Part shown: positions 16,117 to 26,500 of the stretch, piece by piece
Layout: each line of letters opens with the position of its first letter
Position numbering within the stretch: position 1 is the first letter of the stretch
NCBI GenBank assembly: GCA_035248685.1
Contig: DATFHF010000080.1
Span: 1 to 64,000, forward strand
Reading direction: 5' to 3'
Length of the DNA: 64,000 nucleotides
Origin: Jatrophihabitans_A sp035248685
GTDB lineage: Bacteria; Actinomycetota; Actinomycetes; Mycobacteriales; Jatrophihabitantaceae
Program-made: the position numbers and the translations under genes
The notes under the pieces: generated by a model
Database searches by the model: none
What the model saw: the letters and a program-made list of their open reading frames with translations, nothing else
What the model was told of the DNA's origin: nothing

Positions 16117-17178
16117 ATGAACCAACCGTTGGGCGTTCAGATAGCGCCGTGGACGTCCGCCCGCGAGGTCTACGAGTCGGCATCCCTGCTGGGCAAGGCC
16201 TTCGAAGTGGTGTGGGTGCCGGACCAGCTGCTGGCGCGTAACGCCTACGTGCTGCTGGCAGCCCTGGCGGCATCGGGCCGGGTTGGCGTGGCCAGCGGCG
16301 TCGCGGTTCCACTCGGCCGCAACCCAGTGGAGCTCGCCTCGGCGATGGCGACCATCGCCGAGCTCGTCCCGGTGGACCGGCCGGTGCTAATGGGGATGGG
16401 TGCCGGCGGTCCGCTGGTGTCGAGCATGTTCGTCAAGCGCGGAGCGACCGACCTGCTGGGCGAGGCTATCGGCTTGATCCGACGGCTGTGGGCCGGGGAA
16501 CAGGTCACGCTGGGCGACTACCCGATGATCACCAGCCGGCTCTGCTGGCGCGCCGACGCGACTGCCCGGCTCGGCTATCCGGTGCCAAGGAATATTCCGA
16601 TCGTGCTAGCCGTCGGGGGTCCGCGAACCCTGCGGCTGGTCGAGGATGCCGCCGACGGCTTGCTGTGCACCAGCACGTTCCCGAGACTGTCGTACGCGGC
16701 TCTGGCGGCCGGCAGCGACGGTATCACCACAATCCGGGAACTGGTTGCCAGGCGTGCGCAGGTGGATCGTCCGCTCCGGCTGGTGTACGGCCTGAACTGC
16801 TGCGTTTCGGCGAATCGGGGGCACGCCCGCGCATTCGCCCGCCGGCAGGTGGCACTGATCCTCGGCAATCCGGCGTTGCGCGCCGAGTTGGCGGCGGCTG
16901 GTCTGGATCCGGCAGCCACTGCCGCGGTCCGGGCCGCGTTCACCAGCGGCGGCGGACTGGACGAGGCCGCCCAGCGCTTGCCGGAGGAGGTAGTGGACGC
17001 ATTCGTGGTCGCCGGCGAACCGCAAGAGTGTGCCGAGCGCCTGACCAACACGGTGGCGATCGCCCGCCGAGCCGGCTTCACCGACTTCTACCTGGGCGCC
17101 CCGCTGGGCCCCGACCTGCACGAGGCGGCCCGCCTGCTGGTCGACGTCGTCGTCCCTCAGGTGTGGCCGGCGGCCTGA
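16117..17178 (+). CDS. LLM-class (F420/flavin-dependent luciferase-like) oxidoreductase
   Basis: 353 residues from ATG 16117 with an excellent AAGGAGGG site; 57 upstream in-frame codons are rejected as control region. The TIM-barrel luciferase-like family is shown by GKAFEVVWVPDQLL near the start, GRVGVASGVAVPLGRNPVEL, VLMGMGAGGP and VLAVGGPRTLRLVEDAADGL. Members use F420 or FMN for hydride transfer or monooxygenation. It opens the rightward operon and is followed 25 bases later by an asparagine synthetase. A related but distinct copy is at 19309. The substrate is unknown; the context makes it a tailoring enzyme of the peptide. Confidence 0.88.
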   Translation: MNQPLGVQIAPWTSAREVYESASLLGKAFEVVWVPDQLLARNAYVLLAALAASGRVGVASGVAVPLGRNPVELASAMATIAELVPVDRPVLMGMGAGGPLVSSMFVKRGATDLLGEAIGLIRRLWAGEQVTLGDYPMITSRLCWRADATARLGYPVPRNIPIVLAVGGPRTLRLVEDAADGLLCTSTFPRLSYAALAAGSDGITTIRELVARRAQVDRPLRLVYGLNCCVSANRGHARAFARRQVALILGNPALRAELAAAGLDPAATAAVRAAFTSGGGLDEAAQRLPEEVVDAFVVAGEPQECAERLTNTVAIARRAGFTDFYLGAPLGPDLHEAARLLVDVVVPQVWPAA

Positions 17179-17203
17179 CTCGGCAACCCCACCGGAGGGC
17201 GGT

Positions 17204-19045
17204 ATGTGCGGCATCACCGGCTGGATTTGCTACGACCGCGACCTGAGCGGCCAGCACGACGTGTTGGCCGCGATGACCACCGCGATGGCCTGCCGAGGCC
17301 CGGACGCCAGCGGCATCTGGACGGACCGGCACGTCCTGCTGGGCCATCGCCGGCTGGCCGTCATCGACATCGACGGCGGCAGCCAACCGATGTCGGAGGA
17401 CACCCCCCAGGGTGCCGTCACGCTGGTTTTCAGCGGCGAGATCTATAACTTCGTCGAACTGCGCGCAGAGCTGACCGGGCTCGGCCAGCGGTTCCGCACC
17501 GCGAGCGACACCGAGGTGGTGCTGCGTGGCTACCTGTGCTGGGGCGACCAGCTCGCCCAGCGGCTTAATGGCATGTTCGCCTTCGCCGTTTGGGATGCCC
17601 GGCAACAGCGGTTGCTCCTGGTCCGCGACCGGCTCGGCATCAAACCGCTGTACCTGATGGAGATACCGGCCGGCCTCCTGTTTGGTTCCGAGCCCAAGGC
17701 GATCCTGGCCAACCCGGCCGCCCCACGGCGCGTCGACGCCGATGGCCTTCGAGAGTGGCTGGCCTTCGTGATGACACCGCGGCACGCGATCTGGTCAGGG
17801 ATGCAGCAGGTCGAGCCCGGCACGACGATCGTGGTAGACCGCACCGGCCTTCGTGAACGTGCCTACTGGCGTCTGGAAGCCCGCCCGCACACTGACGACT
17901 TGGCGGCCACCGAGGCGCACGTCCGGTCGTGCCTGCAGGACACGGTTGCCCGGCAGCTGGTGGCCGATGTGCCCCGCTGCGTACTGCTGTCCGGTGGCCT
18001 GGATTCCGGCGCGCTAGCTGCCCTGTCGGCCACGGCGCTGCGGCCAGAGCAAGTCCGCACGTTCTCGGTCGACTTCGTCGGGCGCACCGAGTCGTTTGTC
18101 CCGGACGACCTGCGCAGCACGCCCGACGCGCCGTATGTGCAGGCAGTAGTCGCCCGGGCCGGCTCTGAGCACGCCGATATCGTGCTCGATGCGCGCGGTG
18201 TGGCCGACCCGCAGGTCAGGCGCGCCGCGGTAACGGCCCGGGACCTGCCAGTTGGCTTCGGCGAGATGGACTTCTCGCTGTACCTGCTATTTCGTGCGAT
18301 CCGGGAGCGCTCCACGGTCGCACTGTCCGGAGAGGTTTCTGACGAACTGTTCGGCGGGTACCGGCAGTTCCACGACGAGCGGATTCGCCGGATGCCAGAG
18401 TTTCCGTGGATCGCGATCAATGCCGGGCCGTTCGACCGCGCAAGCACCGGCATCGACCGGTCCCTGCTCAACCTGCTTGACGTCGAGGGCTACCGACGGG
18501 ACCGGTACGCCGAGGCCGTCGCTGGCATCGACCGGCTACCCACCGACACCGGGGACGAATACCAGATGCGGATCTTGAGCCACCTTCACCTGACTCGCTT
18601 CGTCCGCTTCCTGCTGGAGCGCAAGGACCGGCTGAGCATGGCGGTCGGGCTGGAGGTGCGGGTGCCGTTCGGTGACCACCGACTGGTCGAGTACGTCTAC
18701 AACGCGCCCTGGGCGCACAAGACGGCGGACGGGCGGGAGAAGAGCCTGCTGCGGGCCGCCGTTCGAGACTTGCTGCCGGCAACCGTGCTGAACCGATCCA
18801 AGGCGGCCTATCCGTCCATCCAGGCGGCTGAGTACATCGGCGAACTCCAGCGGCAGGCCGCCGACCTGCTAGCCGACCCCGGCCACGACGCACTCGCACT
18901 CATCGACCGGGACTGGTTGGCCAAGACCGTGCGGCGCGACCCGGCCGGCATTGAAAAACCCCACCGGCTCGGCCTAGAACGTGCGCTCGACCTCGCAGTG
19001 TGGTTTGACATCTACCGGCCCACGGTGATGCTTGATATCGGGTGA
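17204..19045 (+). CDS. Asparagine synthetase (glutamine-hydrolysing) family amidotransferase
   Basis: 613 residues, full length for AsnB. MCGITGWICY exposes Cys2, the glutaminase nucleophile. RGPDASGIW, GHRRLAVIDID and FSGEIYNF complete the N-terminal Ntn domain. The ATP-pyrophosphatase loop VLLSGGLDSGALAAL is at about residue 263, and GLEVRVPFGDHRLVEYVY follows in the synthetase domain. It forms an amide from a carboxyl group, ATP and glutamine. In clusters such enzymes make primary amides, lactams or amide-linked intermediates instead of asparagine. Position between two LLM enzymes suggests a tailoring or precursor role. asnB is the family name; I do not claim free Asn as product. Confidence 0.9.
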   Translation: MCGITGWICYDRDLSGQHDVLAAMTTAMACRGPDASGIWTDRHVLLGHRRLAVIDIDGGSQPMSEDTPQGAVTLVFSGEIYNFVELRAELTGLGQRFRTASDTEVVLRGYLCWGDQLAQRLNGMFAFAVWDARQQRLLLVRDRLGIKPLYLMEIPAGLLFGSEPKAILANPAAPRRVDADGLREWLAFVMTPRHAIWSGMQQVEPGTTIVVDRTGLRERAYWRLEARPHTDDLAATEAHVRSCLQDTVARQLVADVPRCVLLSGGLDSGALAALSATALRPEQVRTFSVDFVGRTESFVPDDLRSTPDAPYVQAVVARAGSEHADIVLDARGVADPQVRRAAVTARDLPVGFGEMDFSLYLLFRAIRERSTVALSGEVSDELFGGYRQFHDERIRRMPEFPWIAINAGPFDRASTGIDRSLLNLLDVEGYRRDRYAEAVAGIDRLPTDTGDEYQMRILSHLHLTRFVRFLLERKDRLSMAVGLEVRVPFGDHRLVEYVYNAPWAHKTADGREKSLLRAAVRDLLPATVLNRSKAAYPSIQAAEYIGELQRQAADLLADPGHDALALIDRDWLAKTVRRDPAGIEKPHRLGLERALDLAVWFDIYRPTVMLDIG

Positions 19046-19308
19046 GGAGATCCCGCTTCGCGGTTTGTCCCGCCGGCGAGACAAACGCTGTGGCGCGACG
19101 ACTCGAAAATCGGCTGGCGGTACAGCCGCTAAGGCCGTTTGTTCAGAAATTCAGCAGTCAGGTTGCTTTTCGAAAGGCGTATGCGGCGATAGGGTTGTGC
19201 GCTCACATTTAGCGTGCTCGGTTGGTGCAGGGTGATCACCTCTTAAATGCCTTCGCACCCGGTCTCGTGCGTCCATGAGGCCCAGAGAATGAATTCGAAT
19301 GGAGCGTC
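19046..19308. other. Intergenic gap inside the rightward operon
   Basis: 263 bp between the asparagine synthetase and the second LLM gene, with no supported gene. It is less GC-rich than the genes (for example around 19110-19260) and could hold an internal promoter for the NRPS part of the operon. GGAGCG (19301-19306) just before the GTG at 19309 is the ribosome site. No hairpin terminator stands out. Confidence 0.4.
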
Positions 19309-20325
19309 GTGAAGTTTGGACTCGGAACCGGCCGGACCCTGAACGCGAAAGATGCGGCCGAACTTGCGAGCGTCGCCGACCGCCTCGGCTACGACCACTG
19401 CACCTTCATCGAATCGCAAATCCTGTGTCGCGACTCGACAGTGATGATGGCGCTGGCAGCAGCCCGCACCACGCGCATCCGCATCGGGCACGCGGTAACC
19501 AACCCGTATGTCCGGCATGCCGCCGTGCTCGCGAACGCGATCGCCACCGTTGACGAGGTCGCGTCCGGCCGGGCCTTCCTCGGCATCGGCGCCGGCGGCA
19601 GCTCGGTGGCGATGGTCGGCAGCAATCCGCGGCCGCTCACCGAACTGGCCCGCTACGTCGACTTCTTCCGTGATTTCACCGCCGGCAAAGAGGCCAGCTG
19701 GCATGGCCTGAGCCTGCGGTCTGAATGGTCACGGCGGGATATTCCAGTGTTGATCGGCACGCACGGCGCGAAGAGCTGCGAGTTGGCCGGGCAAATCGCC
19801 GACGGGGTGTTTCTGCCCGGCCTCATCCCGGAGATCGCCGGCTGGAAGCGCGAACGGGTGGCGACCGGGGCCGCCCGGTCGGGTCGGAGCCTTGCCGACC
19901 TGGAGGCATGGAGCCGGGGAGCCATCTTCGTCGACGAGGATGTGGACCGCGCCCGGGAGTACGTGCGTTCGTACGCGGCGACCTCCGCCTTCTTCCTGTG
20001 GCGGTCGGTGCTCAACCGGCCGTCGGCCAGCAGCGACGCGCTGCGCAACGCGCTGCCGGAATCGATGGTGGACGAGATGGCGCAACTTGCCCAGCGATAC
20101 GACTGGAGCCAGCATGAGGCGGTCGGCGCACCGCACGCGGCGGAACTGTCCGCCCAGCTGGTGGACGCCTTCGCCATCTACGGTCCACCGGAGCTCTGCG
20201 TCGAACGGCTGCTCGCACTGCAGGGACTGGGCGTCGACCGGGTATCCCTGGTGCTCTACGGCGTTCCGGACCAGCAGGCCATGGTGACCCGATTCGTCAC
20301 CGAAGTCGCCGAGCGACTGCGCTAG
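19309..20325 (+). CDS. LLM-class (F420/flavin-dependent luciferase-like) oxidoreductase
   Basis: 338 residues, GTG start. Luciferase-like barrel: LASVADRLGYDHCTFIESQ at the N-terminus, RIGHAVTNPYVRHAAVLANA, then VASGRAFLGIGAGGSSV, the pattern of methylene-H4MPT-reductase-like and F420-dependent enzymes. It ends with YGPPELCVERLLALQGLGVD. The sequence is clearly related to, but far from identical with, the LLM protein at 16117, so this is an old rather than recent duplication. It is followed by a tautomerase and the main NRPS. The likely job is oxidation or reduction of a precursor or the peptide; the substrate is unknown. Confidence 0.88.
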   Translation: MKFGLGTGRTLNAKDAAELASVADRLGYDHCTFIESQILCRDSTVMMALAAARTTRIRIGHAVTNPYVRHAAVLANAIATVDEVASGRAFLGIGAGGSSVAMVGSNPRPLTELARYVDFFRDFTAGKEASWHGLSLRSEWSRRDIPVLIGTHGAKSCELAGQIADGVFLPGLIPEIAGWKRERVATGAARSGRSLADLEAWSRGAIFVDEDVDRAREYVRSYAATSAFFLWRSVLNRPSASSDALRNALPESMVDEMAQLAQRYDWSQHEAVGAPHAAELSAQLVDAFAIYGPPELCVERLLALQGLGVDRVSLVLYGVPDQQAMVTRFVTEVAERLR

Positions 20326-20361
20326 CCGAGAAGCCGCCCTAGCAGCGGGACAGGACATCAG

Positions 20362-20544
20362 ATGCCATTCATCACCGTGCTCGCCATCCGGGGCCGCAGC
20401 GTGGAGCAGCGCCGCGCGTTCGCGGCCGAAGTAACCAAGCTCGCGGTCGATTGCTTCGGCGCCAGGCCCGAAGAGGTCAGGGTCCACTTCGTCGAGATGG
20501 ATCCGAGCGAGTTCGCCCGAGGCGGCCAGCTCATGTCCGACTAG
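20362..20544 (+). CDS. 4-oxalocrotonate tautomerase family small protein
   Basis: 60 residues, the usual length for the family. It begins Met-Pro-Phe-Ile-Thr-Val; after Met removal the N-terminal Pro1 is the catalytic base of tautomerases. An Arg at residue 10 (IRGRS) and RVHFVEM near residue 40 fit the fold. Such enzymes form homo-oligomers in the cytosol and interconvert keto-enol forms, dehalogenate, or add water or amines to unsaturated acids. It lies between an LLM enzyme and the NRPS with short gaps, so it is co-transcribed. TomN and LmbX-like pathways also use tautomerases on amino-acid-derived precursors; the substrate here is unknown. Confidence 0.85.
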   Translation: MPFITVLAIRGRSVEQRRAFAAEVTKLAVDCFGARPEEVRVHFVEMDPSEFARGGQLMSD

Positions 20545-20553
20545 GAGGCCGGG

Positions 20554-23500
20554 ATGTACCCACCGACCAGAGATCAACGACGAACCTGGTTCCTGCACGA
20601 ACTGCACCCGGCCAATCCCGTTTTCACGGTGGCGGAACTGGTGACTGTCACCGGTCCGCTCTCGCAGGAGCGAATGCGTGCGGCGGTCGCGGCCCTCACC
20701 AGCCGGCACGACGCATTGCGAACCAGCTTCAGCAGCCAGAACAACCAGTTGAGGGCAACCGTGCTGGACGCGGTCGAGCCACCAGTCAGCTTCGAAGAGG
20801 GCACCGGTGACGTGGCGGAATGGGCACGAGCCGCCGCCCGGAAGCCGTTCGATGCCGCTTCCCATCCGCTGTTCCGGCTGCGGGTTCGCTCAACCGGTCC
20901 GAACGAGCATGCCCTCTTGTTCTGCGCCGACCGCCTGATCGCCGACGAGGCGGCGCTGCCGACCATCCTGCGGGAGCTCGGGCAGCTCTACGCGGCCGAG
21001 GTGACCGGTCGGCCGGTCGACCTGCCTGCCGAGCGCGGCTACGCCGAGGTGGCCCGGGCCGAGCATGTCCGGTTGGCTGACCCAGCCGCGGCGCACCGAC
21101 TGGAGGCCCGGGTCGCGGAGCTATCCGGGCTGCCGGGTGGCATCGAATTGCCCGCCGACCGGTTGCGGCCGCCTCGGCTCAGCTTCGCCGGCGACCGACT
21201 GACCCGGCACCTCCCCCGTTCTGTCGCAGCCGACCTCGCTGCCTGCGCCGCCGCGCACCGGGCCGGCCCGGAGCACGTCCTACTCGCCGCGCTGGCGACG
21301 CTGGTCGCCCGCTACGCCGGCGTCGCCGAGGTGCTGCTCGCCGTGCCGCACAGTTCGGCCGCCGTCGGACCGTCCGAGGTCGGGGTGTTGCGCGTCAATC
21401 TCGGTGACGATCCCCCGTTCACGTCGGTGATCGGCCGAGTGGCGGCCGCGATGTCCGATCCGACAGGTCGGGAGTTCCCGTTTGCCCTGCTCGTGGAACG
21501 GCTCACCGCCGACCGTGACCTGAGCCTTCGCCCGCTCTGCCAGCTGGCGTTCGCGATGCGCCCCACACTGAGCTGGGATCTCCCGGACGCCCGAGTGGAC
21601 CGGCATCTCCTCGGCAATGGCACGAGCCTGTACGACATGAGCTGGTCGGTCTCGATCGACGATGCCGTGCTGGCCGTCGACTACGACGCTGACCTGTTCG
21701 CCCCCGGCACGGTGGATCGGATGGTTACGAGCTATCTGACGTTGCTCACCGGCGCGCTCACCGAGCCTGCGACCTCGGTGGGCGCCCTGCCGCTGCTCGA
21801 CCGGGCGGAGTCATGCCGCATCTTGGACCTGTCGGTGGGCACCGAGCGAGACATCGGACACGACGTAATGGTGCATGAGCAGATCACCGCCCAGGCCAAG
21901 CGCCGGCCAGACGCCGTCGCGCTGACCGCCGGCTCGGAGCGGCTCGGCTACCGCGAGCTCAACCGGCGCGCCAACGAGATCGCGAATCACTTGCATGCGA
22001 CGGGCTGTGGCCTGCAGACCCCCATCGGGATCTGCTTACCGCGTTCGATCGAGATGGTGGTGGCGGTGCTCGGTGTGCTCAAGGCAGGCAATGCCCCGGT
22101 GCTTCTCGACCCGGTCCACCCGACCCGCCGGCTCGCAGCCATGCTGGATGACTCGCGGGCACCGTTCGTCCTCACCTCGGCTGCGCTGCTGCCCGGCCTG
22201 CCGGACGGGTACGGCGGTACCGTCTGCTGCCTGGACCGCGACGAGGAGCTCATCGCACGCGCTGGCGACAGTGAGCCGCCTGCCTGGTCGCATCCGGCAG
22301 CGCTCTGCCAGATCGCCTACACCTCGGGATCCACTGGCGAGCCGCGCGGCATCGCGTTCCAGCATGGCCCGGTCCGGCAGGTCGCCTTTGCCACCCAGCA
22401 GTCCTACTCACTGACCGAGCAAGACCAGGGCAGTTGGGTGTCGGCCCCCGGTTTCGGCATTTCGTTCGTCAATGAGCTGTGGCCCTTCCTGACCATCGGC
22501 GCCACGGTGCACATCGCCGACGAGCAGACAACCAGCTCGCCGTTCCGGCTGCGCGACTGGCTCGTCGAGCGCGGGGTCACCGTGAGCGTGTTAGCCAAGG
22601 CGCTGGCCGAACGGGTGTGCGCGGCCGACTGGCCGGCCGACGCTGCGCTGCGGGTGCTGATGGTTTCTGGTGAGCGCTCGGGCTGGCTGCCCGCTACCGT
22701 CCCGTTCGAGATCGTGACGATCTACGGCTCCACCGAGACGACGAATGCCACCAGCTGCCTGGACGATGCCGCAGGCTGGCGTCACACGCCACGCAGCATC
22801 CCACCGGACCAGCGCCGCAGCGCCACCGCCCCGGTCGGCCGTCCGGTGACGAACGCACGCGTCTACCTGCTCGATGACCGGTTACAGCTGGTGCCGATCG
22901 GGGTGACTGGCGCTGTTCACGTCGGCGGCAGGCTGATCCAGGGCGGCTACCTGAACCGAGCGGCCGCTACCGCGGGGAAGTGGCTGCCTGACCCGTATGC
23001 CGGATGTCCGGGTGCCCGGATGGTGGCCACCGGTGACCTGGGTCGCCGGTTGCCGGACGGCGCCATCGAGATCCTTGGCCGGTCCGACGAGCAGATCAGC
23101 CTGAACGGTTATCGGATCGAGCTGGGTGAGGTCACCGCCCGGCTTTCGGCCCATCCGTCGGTACGCCAGGCGGCCGTGATCGTCGCCGAGCCAGCGTCGG
23201 AAGGGCGGCGACTAATCGGCTACGTGGTGCCAGAACCGAACCGGCGTCCGACCAGCTCCGATCTGCGCGAGATGCTCGGCGAGGAGTTACCGGCTTATAT
23301 GGTGCCCAGCGCCTTCGTCATGATCGAGGCGTTACCGATGTTGCCGAACCGCAAGGTCGACAGCCGGGCGCTGCCGAGGCCCGGGCTGGCTCCGGACGAG
23401 GCCCGCGAGCAGGTGGAACCGTCCGATGCCACGCAACGGCGCCTGGCCGACATCTGGTGCTCGGTGTTGCACCGCGAACGGGTCGGTATCCGGGACAACT

Positions 23501-26500
23501 ACTTCGAAATCGGCGGCGATTCCCTCACCGGAATGGAACTCATGGCCGCGGTCACCACCGCGTTCGGCGTTACCCTGCCGCTGCGAGTGCTGTTCGAGGC
23601 GCCGACCATCGAGCAGATGGCGGCCGCCGTCGTCCTCGCCGGCTTGCCAAATGCGACCGACGCCGGCAGCGCCGCGACTATGCCGGCTATCCCGCTGGCG
23701 CCGCAGGACCGGCATGAACCGTTCCCGCTGACCGATATCCAGTACGCGTACTGGATCGGCCGCACCGGCGGTCTGGAGCTCGGCGAGATCGGCTGCCACG
23801 GCTATCAGGAGTGGGACGTCGCCGAACTGGACCTGGAGCGGCTGGAGAAGGCGGTCGACCGGCTCGTTCAGCGGCACGACATGCTGCGCGCCATCGTGAC
23901 CACCGACGGCAACCAGCGGGTGCTAGCCGAGGTCGATCCGTACCCGGTACCGGTGACCGACCTGCGGAAATTGAGCCGGGCCGACCAGGAGCTCCGGCTG
24001 GCCGAACTACGGGAAACGTTTTCGCACGAGGTGCTGCCGGCCGACCGGTGGCCGCTGTTCCAGGTGCGTGCCACCTTGATCGACGAGACCACGACCCGCA
24101 TCCACGTCAGCTTCGACTTGTTGATCTTCGACGCGCGCAGCGCGCGAATCTTCACCCAGGAACTCGGGCAACTCTACCGCGACCCGGACCTGGCGCTGCC
24201 GGACCTGGAACTGTCGTTCCGGGACTACGCCGTGGCCGAACGTGCTGCCCAACGGGACTCGCCGGCATACCGGGCCTCGCTCGAATACTGGCGCGGACGC
24301 CTCGACGAGCTGCCGCCAGCCCCGGAACTGCCTTATGAACGCAGCTTGTCCGCGGTGCAGGACCCGCGGTTCGCCCGGCACGCCGGCCGACTCGCGCCGC
24401 TGGCATGGCGCGCGCTGCGCCAGGGCGCCGCCCGCGCAGGCATCACCCCGTCCACGCTGCTGCTCGCGGCGTATGCGGAGGTGCTGGCCATCTGGTCGGC
24501 CGGTCCACGGTTCACGCTCAACCTCACCCTGTTCCACCGACCGCCGCTGCACCCGCAGCTGAACGACATCCTGGGGGACTTCACCTCCGGCCTGTTGCTG
24601 GTCGTGCAGCGATCGGAGGAAAGCTTCACCGAGCGTGCCCGCCGAATCCAGGCCCAGCTGTGGCAGGACCTCGAGCACCGATCGGTGTCGAGTGTCACGG
24701 TCATACGCGAACTTGCCCGCAGGCAGGGCGGCGCCGGCCCCCGAGCCGCGATGCCGGTGGTCTTCTCCAGCCTGGTCGGTGTGCCCCGAATGGAATGGGG
24801 CAACCTCGGCAGCTACGTCTACGGGCTGACGCAGACTCCTCAGGTCGCCCTCGACCATCAGGTCATGGAGGTGGACGGCGGCCTCGACTACGCCTGGGAC
24901 GCAGTGGCCGAGCTGTTCCCCGACGGTCTGATCGCCGCCATGGTCGATGCGTACCACGGATTGCTACAGGCCCTGGCCACCGACTCGGCGGCCTGGCAGC
25001 GAGCCCACCCGGTCGGGCCGCCCGCCGAGCAGCTTGCCGTCCGCGAGTCTGTGAACGCCACGACCGAATCGGTCCCGGACGAGCCCCTGCACGCACCGCT
25101 GCTGCGCCAGTTCGCCGAACGACCGGACTCGCCGGCCGTTGTTGACGGCGACCTGGTGCTGAGTTACCGCCGGCTGGACGAGGTCTCGGCCGGCCTGGCC
25201 CGCCGGTTGGCGGCACTTGGCGACGTTCGCGGCCACCTGGTCGGTGTCCTCATGGGTAAGGGCTGGGAACAGGTCGCCGCAGTGCTCGGCATCCTGCGGG
25301 CGGGCGCGGCCTACCTCCCGATCGACCCGGCGCTTCCGCTGGAGCGGATCCGATATCTGATCGACAACGGGCGGGTGCGCGCCCTGCTGGTCCAGCCGAC
25401 GGAGTCTGTCGCCACGCCGCCCCCCGGCGTCGACGTGATCACGGTGACTGCCGGCCGACACGGCCCGCCGGCGGCGGACGGTGCGCGGCTGCCAATGCCA
25501 CCCGGCCCGGAGGATCTCGCCTACGTCATCTACACCTCCGGCTCGACCGGCGAGCCGAAAGGGGTCATGATCGATCACCGGGCGGCACTGAACACGGTGC
25601 TGGACATCAACCGGCGCTTCCGGGTGGGGCCGGCCGACCGCGTTCTGGCGGTCAGCTCGCTGAGCTTCGACCTGTCGGTCTGGGACATCTTCGGTGTCCT
25701 CGGCGCCGGCGGCACCCTGGTGATGCCACCCGCCGCCGACAATCCGGAGCCCGCGGCCTGGGCCGACTTGGTCGCCCGGTATGGCGTCACGATCTGGAAC
25801 TCCGCACCGGCCCTGCTGCAGATCCTGATCGAATACCTCACCGGCCGGGGCGAGCGGCTGCCCGATTCGCTGCGGATGGTGATGTTGAGCGGCGACTGGA
25901 TCGCCCTCGGCACGTACCAGCAGTTGCGCACGGTGGCGCCCCGGGCTCGGCTGATCAGCCTGGGCGGCGCTACCGAGGCGGCGATCTGGTCGATCTTCCA
26001 CGAGGTGGGGCCGCCGGAACCCAGCTGGAACAGCGTGCCGTACGGCCGGCCGCTGGCCAACCAGCGCTGGCACGTGTTGGACGACATGCTGCAACCGCGT
26101 CCGGACTGGGTTACCGGCGGACTGTTCATTGCCGGCACCGGACTCGCTCGCGGCTACTGGCGGGACGAGGCCAAGACCGCTGCCCGGTTCTTCCTCCACC
26201 CGCGTTCCGGCGATCGGCTTTACCGGACCGGGGATCTCGGCCGGTACCGCCCCGGCGGCGAGCTGGAAATCCTGGGCCGGGAGGACTTCCAGGTGAAGAT
26301 CCTGGGGCAACGGATCGAGTTGGGTGAGATCGAGGCCGCGCTCGGAGCACACCCGCAGGTTGCCGCCTGTTGCGTCGTCGCGGTTGGCCAGCGGGCCGCG
26401 CTCCGGCTTGTCGCCCACGTGGTCCCCGAACCCGGAAGCCGGCCGGCCGACGACGAACTCCGCCGCCACCTCGCCAACAAGCTGCCCGCCGAGCTGGTTC

